Below are positions 1 through 11,749 of a stretch of DNA of 64,000 bases, in pieces; the first letter of the stretch is position 1; each line of letters begins with the position of its first letter. The notes under the pieces are model-generated. The model made no database searches, had not been told where the DNA came from, and saw nothing but the letters and a program-made list of their open reading frames with translations. Origin of the DNA: Nageia nagi (lineage: Eukaryota; Pinophyta); assembly GCA_050084985.1 (NCBI GenBank), contig JBITNC010000001.1:6386001-6450000 (forward strand), in the 5' to 3' direction. A program made the position numbers and the translations under genes.

Positions 1-159
1 CTTTATGAAAAATAATATAACATGTGTTTATTCTTATTTTCTAATACTTTATGCATTTTGACGTGCAATATTTTGACAATATTATATTTTCATGAACATG
101 TGGTTATCTTCAAAGGAGATACATGTGGTTGCAATAGATCAATGGGTAGAGAGATTGTT

Positions 160-900
160 GAAATTATTTGCAAATTAGAAAAATAATTGCCACCTACTTT
201 TATCGACATACAAGTGCACCTATTGATCCACCTAGTAGATGATATTTACATGGCAAGTGTTATGAAAACTAGAAAAATGTTTTTTTGTGGAGAGATTTTT
301 AAAATTGGTAAAAGGATTGGTTAGACAATATTCATGACCAAAAGGATCTATAGGTGAGGGATACATTGTACGAGAATCTTTTTTTTATGAAAGTGAGTAT
401 CTATCCCAAATAGATCCTTTTGAACCAAAGATGTGGAATGCAGATAAAGATAGTGAGAAATTAGAAAGGGAGATCTTAGAAAAAGGCAGAACATTGTATT
501 CTCTTAAAGGTATTAACTATGTTTTAGATATGTACATGCACTTTGGATTTACAAATTGTATAAATGCTTAATTACTAGCTAACAAGTTTGTATTATGGTA
601 TTGTGAATTTACAGATTGTGACCTTCATGAATCTACAAACTTATTTATCATGATGCATTATGCATGTTACAAAAAATGGATTAAGTTGTACCAAACTAAA
701 ATAAGGGAAATTGAATAGGAATGTGCCTTGTTTTGTAGACAAAATCAAAGGGGTACATCTAGTCTACCTAGAAATCTAAGAGAGGAAAATTGGCCATAAG
801 AATATCCAAGGTCATGGATGAAGAATGAAATTGAAATGAAATAATAAGCTGCAAGAGGAAAAATAGATGAAGATGATGAAAATGCATTAAATATAACTAT
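160..900 (+). pseudogene. CACTA transposase DUF4218-like remnant
   Basis: Translated piecewise, this stretch gives a PP-x-FID...HLLIHL segment, a degraded region where the family has its GPV-RWM-ER block, then a GYIVRESFFYESEYL-like segment. This is the spacing seen in plant DUF4218, a domain of unknown function that follows the TNP2 transposase core in CACTA elements. Downstream are residues of the type W-AD-DSEKLEREILEKGR and an aromatic-rich stretch. Several stops and at least one frameshift interrupt it, including TAG codons where CAG is plausible. The assignment rests on motif order and spacing; the N-terminal half is outside the window. Confidence 0.55.
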
Positions 901-1109
901 GGGATGCAAGTTTGAGGTAATTATTTTTATTCATATTTAATAAAACTTTGATTTTCATGTAAATATATTCAACCACTAATAACATTTTTTGTGTAAATAT
1001 GTCCAAGCACTATCTTTCCCTGCAATTGGGCATATGGTCAACACTTCAGAAAAGAAAAGAATGATGAGAGAAGAATGATATTTGACTATGGAGTGATGGT
1101 TGATTTTGA

Positions 1110-1480
1110 TCAAGAAAATCATGGAAGTCCAAGAGATACAAACTGGATATAAGGAAAAGTAAAATATGTTGGAAAAATTCAAGAAATTATATAATTGGAT
1201 TATAGGTCATTTCAGTTTGTGATATTTAAATGTAAATGGTTTGACACACTCGATAGAAGAACAATCTTGCATGATAGACCTAGTGATTAATTTGCAATCG
1301 ACTCCACACACATTTTACCTGACAACAAAGAGCCTTATATTTTACCGTAACATTGTATTCAAATATATTTTATCCTTAATGTTGATGATGATAAAAAGTG
1401 GTTTGTAATTGAATGCAATCTTAGAGGAAAACATATTGTACATCTCGATGATGAAGATAATTTGCAATGACAATATTGTA
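1110..1480 (+). pseudogene. CACTA transposase DUF4216-like remnant
   Basis: The frame reads YVGKIQEII, one stop, then LDYRSFQFVIFKCKWFDT, followed by a segment with D-KEPYILP and KKWFVIECN. DUF4216 of plant CACTA transposases has the same layout: Y-G-I-xx-I-x-L-DY...FKC-W-D, then a hydrophobic strand and a W-x-V segment. It lies downstream of the DUF4218-like piece and upstream of the terminus, as expected. It is broken by stops, and no full-length protein is possible. Confidence 0.65.
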
Positions 1481-2089
1481 ATTGATATGTTTTTCACCAG
1501 TATCTTGAAATTTTGATATGTATATCTTGCTCGTTGCTTGTGGTATGATAATATTATTTATATTTAACTCCATATAAGTTACAATTCCAAATGGTATATT
1601 TACAAAAAGAGCATAATGGAATAATGAAGATGGGATTGAATTGATTTTTTTGCTTATAAAATGATAAGGCAACTATGAACTCATATAGTGATAAATTAAG
1701 ATAATTATATTAACTTGTATAATGCTTTAATATGGAGGTAAGGATCCTTACAATTCAATGGTGTGTTACAACACTAATTTAGTCAATATTCAAATGAAAC
1801 ACATGGATAATTATTTTTCATTATTTGAATATACTGATATCATCAAATTATGAAAGAGTTTAAGGGAATAATTCAAGTATGGTTAATCGTTACAAGTTGT
1901 GTGAAGGAAACCTTAACCATGTTTGCATCATGTATCTTTTCAAATAATTCTCATGCCTTTATAATGTATTTTTTTCATATTTTGCATCATTTTCCATCCA
2001 ATTCTAGAAAGCTAAATGTGACATATGTCCATGGTAGTGGAATTTCACAGTAAAAATTGACTTGAAAATATTTATTTTTCTTGTTTAAG
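1481..2089. other. AT-rich 3' non-coding part of the CACTA element
   Basis: I see no coding region, RNA gene or clear repeat here. It lies between the transposase remnant and the subterminal repeat zone and probably held introns and 3' non-coding sequence. Confidence 0.4.
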
Positions 2090-2362
2090 TTTTTTTGGAT
2101 GCAAAATGGTGTTTGAATTTGTGTATTAATGCCTTGGGTATTTTTGAATTTGTTTTTTCAACATTAGGATAAATTTTGATGCAAAATTTAAATCCAAATT
2201 TACATCCTTTTGGATCCTTTTTTGCATCCAAATTTACGTCGAAAAAGTAAAAAAAAATGAAAAAAAGGGTTTCGATGCATAAGGATGCACATTTGCATCA
2301 TTTTTCATTTTTTATGATTGAAGATGCAAAAAGGGATGTAAATCATTATTCTGGTAGTAGTG
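2090..2362 (+). repeat. CACTA subterminal repeats and terminal inverted repeat
   Basis: GGATGCAAA/TTTGCATCC-type words recur many times in both orientations (for example around 2097, 2176, 2205, 2220 and 2290). The stretch ends with the terminal repeat at 2348-2362. In CACTA elements the subterminal zone carries short repeats that bind the element's accessory protein. The same words occur near 53520 and 57700-58050, which ties these blocks to one family. Confidence 0.6.
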
Positions 2363-2438
2363 TTATCCTTTCTTATTCTGTAATCTGGTATTCATGTAAT
2401 AATAATTCCAACACAAGTTAAATCCAAAGCAAATAATT

Positions 2439-2450
2439 GCTTTGATACCA
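2439..2450 (-). other. tRNA-Met-type primer-binding-site complement (possible LTR edge)
   Basis: GCTTTGATACCA reads on the minus strand as TGGTATCAAAGC, one base from the usual TGGTATCAGAGC primer site of plant LTR elements. A minus-strand LTR would then start at about 2455 (TGATTCATAA). I cannot find its other end or an internal domain, so this may be a truncated element or chance. Confidence 0.3.
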
Positions 2451-2831
2451 AACATGATTCATAATTTAAAAGATTAAAAATTAATTATAATCCTTATTGA
2501 GATCATTTCATACTTAAATAAATTAAGTGCTTGCAACTTGAAGATTTAAAGAATTAAAATGGAACTATGTTCAAAACTAGAGAAGAAATCACACCACATA
2601 GAGATAATACAATTACACTTGTTCACCTAGTGTGGGCTACATCCAACAACAAAAGCTCTCTTCAATTAGTGTGTGAAATGATGTAACATGGCCTACCTGA
2701 CACTTAAACACTCCCTCTCACAATTACATAAACACCAAAACTTTGCAATACTCAGAAATCTACTCTCCAAGCTATCTACAATGTTTCTCCCTGAACAGCT
2801 CCAGCTTGCCTTTTTTTATAAGAGAAAGATA

Positions 2832-4140
2832 GGCTAATATTGGAGTGATTCACAACAAAGAAGTAACCATAAAAATACTATTTTTAGGAATCCAATATTC
2901 CCATATAGCTTTGATTCAAATTTTGGCTGAAATGATTGAGCCAATGTCCCATTATTGGCTTCTAGACACAAAAATAACACTCTCTGGAATAACAAATAAT
3001 AATAGGTTTGATGCACAAATTAAATTTAACACCAAACCATATAAACCATGTAAAATATTCCAAAAATGGGTGGATCCAATCAAATTATATCACTTCTAAG
3101 CATGAAAAGCATGGTGGAGTAGGAAATATAGGTCTAACCTAATGGTGGATTCAAGGCAGTCAAACCTTGCACTGGCGAACTCAAGGTGACTTACATGTGA
3201 TCAAATGGTAGTTCAAATCGATGGTCTCTTCAACCATGTCAATGAGCATTCTAGGTTAATGGCCCACACCTTCCCATGGACTCTACATGTGGTCAAAGAT
3301 GTGGCTACACAAGTTGTAGGTTGATAATTGGTACTCGATGATTTGGCAAGTTACAATTGGGATGTGGGCTCTACTTGATGGGCTGCCCAATCTCACCATG
3401 TTGACCTCTTTTGATACCTCCACATTTCCTAAAAACTCAAAGGGCTACAAATTAGCTAGTGTGATGGGCAATGTAAGGGCATTCATAAGGTGGTCCCCTA
3501 TTAACAATATCACCCATTTAGCTAATCTGTAGCCCTTTGAGTTTTTAGGAAATGTGGAGGTATCAAAAGAGGTCAACATGGTGAGATTGGGCAGCCCATC
3601 AAGTAGAGCCCACACGCCAATTGTAACTTGCCAAATCATCGAGTACCGATTATCAGCCTACAACTTGTGTAGCCACATATTTGACCACATGTAGAGTCCA
3701 TGGGAAGGTGTGGGCCATTAACCTAGAATGATCATTGACATGGTTGAAGAGACCATCAATTTGAACTACCATTTGATCACATGTAAGTCACCTTGAGTTC
3801 GCTAGTGCAAGGTTTGACTGCCTTGAATCCACCATTAGGTTAGACCTATATTTCCTACTCCACCATGCTTTTCATGCTTCCAAGTGATATAATTTGATTG
3901 GATCCACCCATTTTTAGAATATTTTACATGGTTTATATGGTTTGGTGTTAAATTTAATTTGTGCATCAAACCTATTATTATTTTTTATTCCAGAAAGTGT
4001 TTGTGTCTAGAAGCCAATAATGGGACATTGGCTCAATCATTTCAGCCAAAATTTGAATCAAAGCTATATGGGAATATTGGATTCCTAAAAATAGTATTTT
4101 TATGGTTACTTATTTGTTGTAAATCACTCCAATCTTAGCA
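2832..4140. repeat. Large foldback: inverted repeat, arms about 620 bp, loop about 60 bp
   Basis: The left arm, about 2832-3458, is mirrored by the right arm, about 3519-4140. GCTAATATTGGAGTGATT at the left end faces AATCACTCCAATCTTAGC at the right end. Near the centre, TCAAAGGGCTACAAATTAGC faces its complement at about 3522-3541. The two arms encode nearly the same translation on opposite strands (about 3338-3440 plus, 3540-3639 minus), which reflects symmetry and not genes. The arms differ at scattered positions. The two small open frames inside are by-products. A foldback transposon or an inverted duplication of older repeat DNA are the main options; a transcript would form a very long hairpin. 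Confidence 0.9.
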
Positions 4141-7100
4141 AAAAATACTATTACATCTTTTGAATTTTTATATTGTATTTTTAACAAAAAATACTATAAC
4201 TTCCAAAACACATATCTCTCACATTTGGAGTCAGATTTTTGATCTGTAAAAAATGTCACAAAGTTGGAGGTGAAAAGAACACTATAAATTTAAGTATACT
4301 AAAATTTGAGAGGATCAAAATTTTGGATCATTTATGAATTTATGAATACTTTCACAAATATGTGAGAATAATTCATATTTTTTCCTCTTATGGGATGATT
4401 TTAGAATGTAAGTTAGACTAATTTGTAACTCCTTCTAGAATGGGTATTATTTTATAACTCCTAATTTTTCTATTATAAGGTGAGAAATTTAGAATATGGG
4501 AGTTACTTTGTAACTCCCTCTCTCAACCTTTATATATTGAGATGTTCTCTCCTTTATTAGGTAATTTCCCTAATCTTTGTAATGATCTCTATATAGGTCT
4601 CCTGTATTTTTCTTTGGCCTTTTACTATTTTTACAATGTAGGGATTTTTATATATTTTCCCCATTAACAAATTTCTTGTATGTCTCCAATTTTGCATTCT
4701 CACTCTTGATGGTATATTTCCTTACCTTGCAACTTTTACTTTTATTTTATACAATACATGATGTACATTCAATAACCTACATGATATCCACATAAATTTG
4801 ATCAAATTCTATGCATAATATAAAGGAGAGATTTTCAATATTTAGAGTAATTCAACTACTATAATTGTAGCATTGAAATCAAAGGTATTATAAAGAAGAC
4901 ACACTCTCCCAAAACCATTTATTGTAGACTTCAATCTATAACTTTGGCAGTTTCTTTTTATTTAATCTCTCCTTTACCTGACCATACAACATGCCTCTAT
5001 CCAACATCTGGCATTTTTGAGACACTCCTTATGATTCTATGGTTACCTCTAAGGTTTTGAGTCTCCTTAGAATCTGAAAGGTTTTCAGAAGGAAAGTTAC
5101 ATTATGTCTTTTTAGGATTTACCTATGTACTACCCAAAAAACAACCTTATCAGCAAACAAAATAAAGCATGTTACAACCAACAATAATTATTTTATTGAA
5201 TTTTGAATAGACATCAATAATCAATTTACAATGATAAATATCATGTTGATTTGTGATGTATAATAGTGTCTTATATAGTAAGGGCTTTTTGTTTGTAAAG
5301 GGAGATATAGGCTCCCTTGGGCCTCCTCTAAATGAGTGTATCAATGTATGCAAGCTTTTAGTAGTGTCTCCAAGAACTTACAAGAAAATGTTGATGATGA
5401 TCTTTAATTGCTCGGTAGTTATTTGGTTTTCTTGTGTTCAAACCAGCTACCATGCACCTACAAATCCTACACACATGCAAATAAGAAACCTATCAAACAT
5501 ACTTACTCACATAGTTAAAAATATATGAAAGTATAACATAATACAAGTATGAAAGAAGGAAAAAATGTAACGTAATTACCTACTACAAGTTTGAATGTAT
5601 TTTTAGTTGAGTATCATTGCATAAAACTTGGGTCTTTTTCTCCTTAGGAAGGTTTTAATTTATAGAATTTTGGGGTGGCCAAAGTTGCTATTTTGGAGGC
5701 AAGGATTGAATAGAAAAGCTCATCTAGCCTTGTCATAGGGTTTATCCATGTGGGGAGGGTGCAGGATCAAGGTGATTCACCTAATATCCATTGGTTTATT
5801 ACCTTGGATGCCTATTTTTTTATTTTTTCTTTGATTTTTCTATTTATAGAATCACTGGTTATTAGGTGTCAGATGTTGGCGATTTGATTGGATCATCGAT
5901 GACTATATTGGTTCGCCAACGATAATAAGGGTTTAACAAACTTTATTATTTGTATAAATTTTTATTCCCTTCTTTTGTTTATCAAAAGAAGGTTCATTTT
6001 TAGGTGTCTACATTTTGCCCCTTTTTTGAATTACCCAACATTTTATAGGTGGGGATTACTTAAAAAAACCAAGCCTATCTGAGAGGAGGTGTAATCAAGT
6101 TTTGAACTTGTGTTCCTAAGCTTAGGTAAAGAATTTGAATTAACTTATTCTCTATGAATAAGTTAGATTTGAGTGATTGGATTATGACTAAATCTATTTT
6201 CTATTCTTTTATGTTTGACACATTTTGAAAGCAATAAGGGTTGTAGTACAAGGCATAACTTAGGCAATTATCACTATATTGAGTGCTATGTTGGTGATAT
6301 ATGGATGGAATCATAACCATCAGGCATATTCCATAGCTAGCATGTGATAAAGAAGCTCCCTTTCAAATACAAAGCTTTGATCATTCTGCTTTTGTCCCAA
6401 TAAGTGGGTTATTTGATGATCTTGTGCAAAAGTTCATCCAACAATTTTAATCATATCCAAACCCATCCTTTTTTTCTTTGTTAAAATAAGGGTCATTTTT
6501 TGAATTCAAAGCTACTCAAGAGCTTTGGGTTTTTTCAAAGTCTTTGGCTTAGATCAAGTTAACAAGCAAATAAATTGTTTCTATTTTATCTTTGACACAC
6601 ATTTTTTAGTTTTTAGGGTTTTATAGATATATTAATTTTCAGGCTTTTTAATTGTTTTGTATTATTTTTGCTATTTTTATGATATTCTTGATGTGAACAG
6701 TTCTTAAGTGCAAGTATTTATCTAGATTTTGCATTAATTTGTTGGGAATCTAGACTAATTTTTAGATTTAGGAATATAGCTTGCATTTTCATGTATTTTC
6801 ACCCTTGGTTGATTATTTTTGGTTGTATAAAAAGATACAAAAAGTGTTGCAGATGTTTTTAATTATCCTATTTTATTTTGAACTTTGTCATTAATATTTA
6901 CAATTAATCATAGGCCTAAAATTTTTTTAACATATTTCAAAACTTTCCAATTTTTTAGATTTTAAGGTTTTTTCAATTTTAATGAAAAACATTAGTAAGC
7001 ACACAAGAAGGAACTCAAGTATTTCTCTTATCAAAATACCTAAAAAACATTGTATCAAAGGAGGACTTTTTATATGGTTTTTCAAATACTCTTAATCTCT

Positions 7101-7734
7101 TTCTTTTTTTTATTTTTTTGTGGATCACCAGTGATCCCTTTCAAAACATTGGTGATCTTTATGGATTGCTTGTGCCTGATATAAAATTGTTAGTGTTTGA
7201 TGCATGGGTTAATAAAAAGAAAATATTTTACCATCACTTTCTTATTTATCTTTCATGCCAGGTCAAAGCTCTATTGCCTCCCTACCCCATAAGCTACGTT
7301 TTGACCTTACATTTGCCTTTCTCGTCATTGATTGGAGCCAAGATGCCACCACGGAGACATTGAACACCATGTAAGAGGCCAATGAGGGAAGAGGTATATT
7401 TTCAAACCCCCTTTTAATTTTTTACTTAATGCATTAATTTTAACCATTAAATAACAAAATAAAAATCATAGGAATGATAAAAATTAATTTTTAATCATTT
7501 TAGATTGTTTAGTTTTGCAATTTTTTTCACATTTTATAGGATTTTGAATTTTTTCAAAACCCTCAACTATGATTGCTAACCAAGATTGAGTTTTTTCAAA
7601 AATATCAGTGATCTACCCCAATCATTGGTGATTATACAAACATTAGCCTCAATTGTTAGCGATCGTGCTTAGAGTAATTTTTTTACCAATATGCTAAGTT
7701 AACATTTTTATACTAATGTATTAGGTCTTGGAGA
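4141..7734. other. Gene-free AT-rich stretch, decayed repeat DNA
   Basis: No coding region holds up on either strand; the open frames at 5150-5530 have no recognisable motif. A TATA-like TTTATATATTG near 4530 and a pyrimidine-rich tract look like parts of an old LTR. TAGGTGTCTACA at 6001-6012, followed by TTTTGCCCC, resembles an LTR edge. Neither can be bounded. Confidence 0.4.
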
Positions 7735-8640
7735 TATTTGAGCCACATGGGTAGTACCTTAGGATTCTTTTAGAGGGTCACAATATATTGATGGCTAAGG
7801 ACCATACTTTCCTATGTAATATGGGTTGCAGAGTGGGGTCCTATATGGGTCGTATTCATTAGGATTACCCATTGTTGGCAACCCTGTTGGAGAGATGGGA
7901 CTCTTCAACTATTACTTTTAATCTTCCTACTAGGGAGATGACTATTATAGTGGAGGAAATCCATAATTTGTATCGCATACTAATTTAGGGGTAGCGGATT
8001 CATCATGCTATGGATCGGGAGTTAGTGCATCCTAACATTACTGCTATGTATGGAGCAGATGCAATTGATGGAGTGTTAAGTGACATGTTTTTAGGTGGCT
8101 TCCTGTACTTTAGGTATTGGAGGAATGATCAAAAGGGAATTTTGAGAGCCTCCTACTTGATGGACCTCATCCATTTTTACACACTTCCAAACATGGGTAG
8201 CAATCGATTCCCTTGGTTGTTGTTACATGTAGTGGTTGATATGCTTCAGCATGATACTATTTATGCTTTGGCTCCTACTCTCTTAGTAAGATATATAGGA
8301 GTTGTTATTTTATTCATTGGAAATAGATCATATCTATTAGTTACTATCACTCTACAGGCTTGGGCGTATGAGCATATCCAAATGGCTTGTCCTCATGGAC
8401 TCCCATTTCTTAGCTTTGAGACACAATTTACATATCTAATTAGTATCTTATGATGGAGAGATGACTTTTATTTGCACTTGGATGATGGTATTCACCATGA
8501 TTTGGTACATTATTAGCAAGCATAAATGTTGATGTTGATATTATACATAGGAATCTAGGAAATATGGAGCCAAACAAGGAGGATACCATTACATAATATC
8601 GAAGAATCACTTTTCGTAGAACTAACCATTATTGCACTAT
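7735..8640 (+). pseudogene. Plant mobile domain (PMD)-like gene remnant
   Basis: The frame gives ATLLERWDSSTITFNLP, then REMTIIVEEIHNLYRILI, two in-frame TAG codons, and an uninterrupted 147-codon stretch from 8010 to 8453 containing LQAWAYEHI. The plant mobile domain has the same signature: RW-x-ET-x-TF-x-LP-x-GEMTIT-x-EDV, later a hydrophobic helical region and an aromatic W-A-Y-EH block. PMD proteins occur as host genes (MAIN/MAIL family, involved in silencing and genome stability) and as passengers of gypsy and Mutator-like elements. Here the stops and the TE surroundings argue for a dead, transposon-associated copy. Both stops fit CAG to TAG changes. Coding-like sequence continues past 8453 with several stops. 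Confidence 0.6.
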
Positions 8641-9810
8641 TATAGCTTTAAGAGTAGGTGGTTGTTTTGGATGATTATTTTTGGGTTGAAATCTTGGTTG
8701 ATATAGTTATCATACTTTCTATAGTTGAAGCCTTGATTATACCTCTCTTGTAAAGTGAGCTTATTTGTCAGGTTCCTAATAGTTATCTCTAACTGCCTTA
8801 TCCTATCTTCCTCTTATGAATTAGAACCAATATTTGTACTTGTAGATGCAAGAGCTGGTAGTGTCAGTACTTGGTTTTGAATAGTAGGTTTTAGAGGAGG
8901 TGGTGGTAAAGCTAATACTCCAAGATGAGGAATCTATAATGGAACCTACTTTAGAGGCAAATTAGGAAACAAGGGCATAATGGATCTAGGCTGTATCTTC
9001 CTAGAAGATACCAAGGTATATGCAGTGGTTTTAGCTATCTGATAGACATCTGAAAAAGTATCACTTGACATAACAATTAATACATTAAGGTCCAAAAGAA
9101 ATAATTTCCTATAATACACCAAAGCCTAAGCATTTATAAGCCTAATCCTTATTGGAATGGACTTCCAAGTTTTCTCATATCTTAAATTAAAATCATCTAT
9201 AGACTCATGGGGATGTCTTTTGATACATGCTATCAGGCTGAGAAAGCTCTTATCATCACTATCTTTAGCAAATCTCTTGATAAGAGCTTGACATAAATCT
9301 CCTCGTGTCTTTATGGATTGAGAGGTGAGAGTTCTAAACCATTCAACAACTTTGCCTTCAAAAGAGTATGATAATAATCTCATCATAATAGTTTCATCAT
9401 TGATATCAAAGCTAGAAGCCAATAAAGACACATCTTGACAATGTTCATAAGGTGTTTTACCAAACCCATCATATTTAGGTAAAAATTTAAAAGTTGCTTG
9501 GGGAATAGCTAGAGAATTAGCAAGAATAACTAAGGGATAGCTATTATTTCAAGCAAGGAAATCTACAAGGGTTTAGCCATATTTGGACCACTTGTATGAG
9601 GTAAAGGATTTTGTTGGATGGATTCAAACATAACTATTAATGGGATAACCCTTAAAGAAACCTGAGGATACAAGGTTTAGAAAATCTTTCACCTATTCCT
9701 CCTTTGAGGAACTGACAACTCTTGAAATCTAGGCTATCTTGAAGAATTTTTGGCACTACTTCTAGTAAATCTATGTTCTAGAGGTGCCAAGGTTTGAAGT
9801 ATTGACTAAT
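8640..9810 (-). pseudogene. Ty3/gypsy gag remnant
   Basis: The central open part (9126-9431) contains the retrotransposon gag core: EGKVVEWFRTLTSQSI, then L-x-ALIKRFA, and a RHPHESIDDFNLRYE segment. This matches the Retrotrans_gag capsid pattern of W-x-L-x(5)-SW-L-x-F, L, Q-x-SV-x-F. Upstream in the element's direction is a GFGKTPYEH segment and downstream a basic, glutamine-rich linker, both broken. No zinc knuckle, protease or pol lies to the left, where the PMD remnant begins. It has the flavour of Tat/Athila-type gag, but lineage cannot be fixed by eye. Confidence 0.65.
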
Positions 9811-9953
9811 TTTGATAGCAAAGTTGCCAATAAGGTTAAATAAACCCTATAATATTTAAGAATAAGGTGATAGCTTACTAAACATAACTATTTGGCCTAA
9901 TCATGCCCATAAAATATGGATTTTTGTTCACATACCATCGAGTGTGCCAAAAA

Positions 9954-10560
9954 TGAACTAGTCTACTATTTTTTAGTATAACGTAACCTTAAGGGTTTAT
10001 TCTGGTCATGTTCTACATTACCTGCAATAGTAAGGTTCTTGGAAGAGAAAAAGGTGATAGGATAGTGTGCTCGTGGGGTTTCTACTCAATCTTTGAGTTA
10101 TAGGCTAGCTCCTATCTATACAAAAGGTCAAAAGTAATTGGAAAGAGATCAAAAGGTAATGGTAACTAAAAAGAGACTAAAGAAATTAAATACAAAATGC
10201 AAACTATAAACTAAATAGCCTAGGCATTACCGCACATATAGTAATCCATAACCAAGATTAGGAATAGTAAACTATTTTACTCTTGGGGTCTCGTAGTCAC
10301 AATACATAGCCACAACTTAAGAGAACACCTCATACGTAATATCCACAAGATAGAATAGAAATCCATAAATTGCAGAGGGAAAAGTATCATGGCATTGTAT
10401 TATCATATATGAAAGAATTTCATACACTAGGAAACCTTGCTAAAATGTTTGACCTTTTGGACCTTTAACAATACACTATTTATATGAATATATTTACAAT
10501 TAGGTGGTTGTCTACCATTACTACCCTTAATTATCCTATTGACTAAGAACATAATAAAGA
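9954..10560 (-). mobile_element. Probable LTR of the minus-strand gypsy gag remnant
   Basis: On the minus strand the sequence ...ACTAGTTCA is followed by TTTTTGGCACACTCGATGG, which resembles the TTTTGGCACGCC-type junction found behind the 5' LTR of several plant gypsy lineages. A minus-strand TATAAATAG at 10476-10484 is well placed as the LTR promoter. The outer end of the LTR was not found, so the right limit is approximate. Confidence 0.4.
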
Positions 10561-11749
10561 ACTATTTATAAATGTACAAATTCTAATTTATAATTGAGCT
10601 AGATTGCATAATGATTTGGTATAATCAACACCATCATCTAAGAATTTGTAGACTTTGGACTTCTGTACTTTCTTAGCCATAATCTTTTTGATCTATCTTT
10701 GACTGCATCCTATTACAACTATAGTTGATTGTCAAGGTATGGTCCTCTAGCTTGATTGGTACAATTTTTCTCTATGCTCTATCAACAACCATCTAAATTT
10801 CTACAACCATTTATGAGAATTATTGTATCTCTAGGTTGTAGGGCATTGTGAGGGAAATGAAAGATGTATCATTAAAACTTAGGGAAGAATTGCTATTATC
10901 ATGTGGAAATGATTCATGGTCGATACATTGATAGAGCATTGGGGGTCAAACACTCATGGTTAAGTGGACCTTAGTGTCTCCCCTAACTCATTATTCCCTT
11001 CTCAGTATAATGGGTCTTATTTGTTTTTGGTTGGGACTCACTTTGATACCCACTAATTTTCAATAAAATGCATGACATCATCGCTCAAAATTAATAGGCT
11101 CTATAGAATAAGCTTTCTAAAATATCTCTCCCTGCTTGCTCCCTTGGTAGTACCCACTAATTTTTGGTGTACAGTACAACTTCTCCTCTAGAAATCCATG
11201 GGATTTGTAATATTTCTTGCTAATAGCTTTGACTCAACGATGAATCATATTTACAAAACTACCTAGAAAGAAGACTTGGATCTATAGAACCTAAACTTTA
11301 CAACCTTGAACTTCTATAAAACTCAAATTCAAACCTAAACATTTACTTCATAGATATGACTTAGACATAATGACACTGCTTTCAGCCTCATACCTATGTA
11401 TAGTTATCGGTGTAGACCTAAATGTATTATTACTAAGTCTCAGGACCTTATTACCTGAAAACATTCACCTTTGAACAAAATAGTGATAAAGTTACCAATT
11501 AAATCAACTATGACCGCATACATCGATAGTACCCAAACTTTCCTAGACTTAACAAAATTTGAGAAAAAGATTAAGTATAAAAAATATACAATTATTTCAA
11601 TATTTACAAAAGAATGAATGGGGAGTAAGAAATGGGAATTAAATGTATAGATTTATTGAGAAGGAAAAAATGAATTAAAGAATAGCAAAATGTTACCTTG
11701 TTTACAAAGCGTGATTATGAAAGAATAATAATATCCACCCCTAAATCCA
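10561..11749. other. No recognisable gene
   Basis: I see no supported coding region, RNA gene or bounded repeat. The sequence probably belongs to decayed retroelements on either side. Confidence 0.4.

Larger units (their letters stand above)
1..2362 (+). mobile_element. CACTA (En/Spm-type) DNA transposon, 3' portion
   Basis: The block holds decayed transposase-associated domains (DUF4218-like, then DUF4216-like) on the plus strand, followed by AT-rich subterminal sequence. It ends at 2362 in ATTCTGGTAGTAGTG, whose reverse complement starts CACTACTACC, the hallmark terminus of CACTA elements. The order DUF4218-DUF4216-terminus matches the 3' half of plant TNP2-type elements. The 5' half lies left of the window. 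Stops and frame breaks show it is dead. The 3-bp target duplication cannot be checked because the left end is absent. Confidence 0.75.

Noticed and set aside
3338-3639. Two 64-codon ORFs on opposite strands with nearly the same protein sequence
   Set aside because: They are mirror images created by the foldback; there is no independent evidence of coding.
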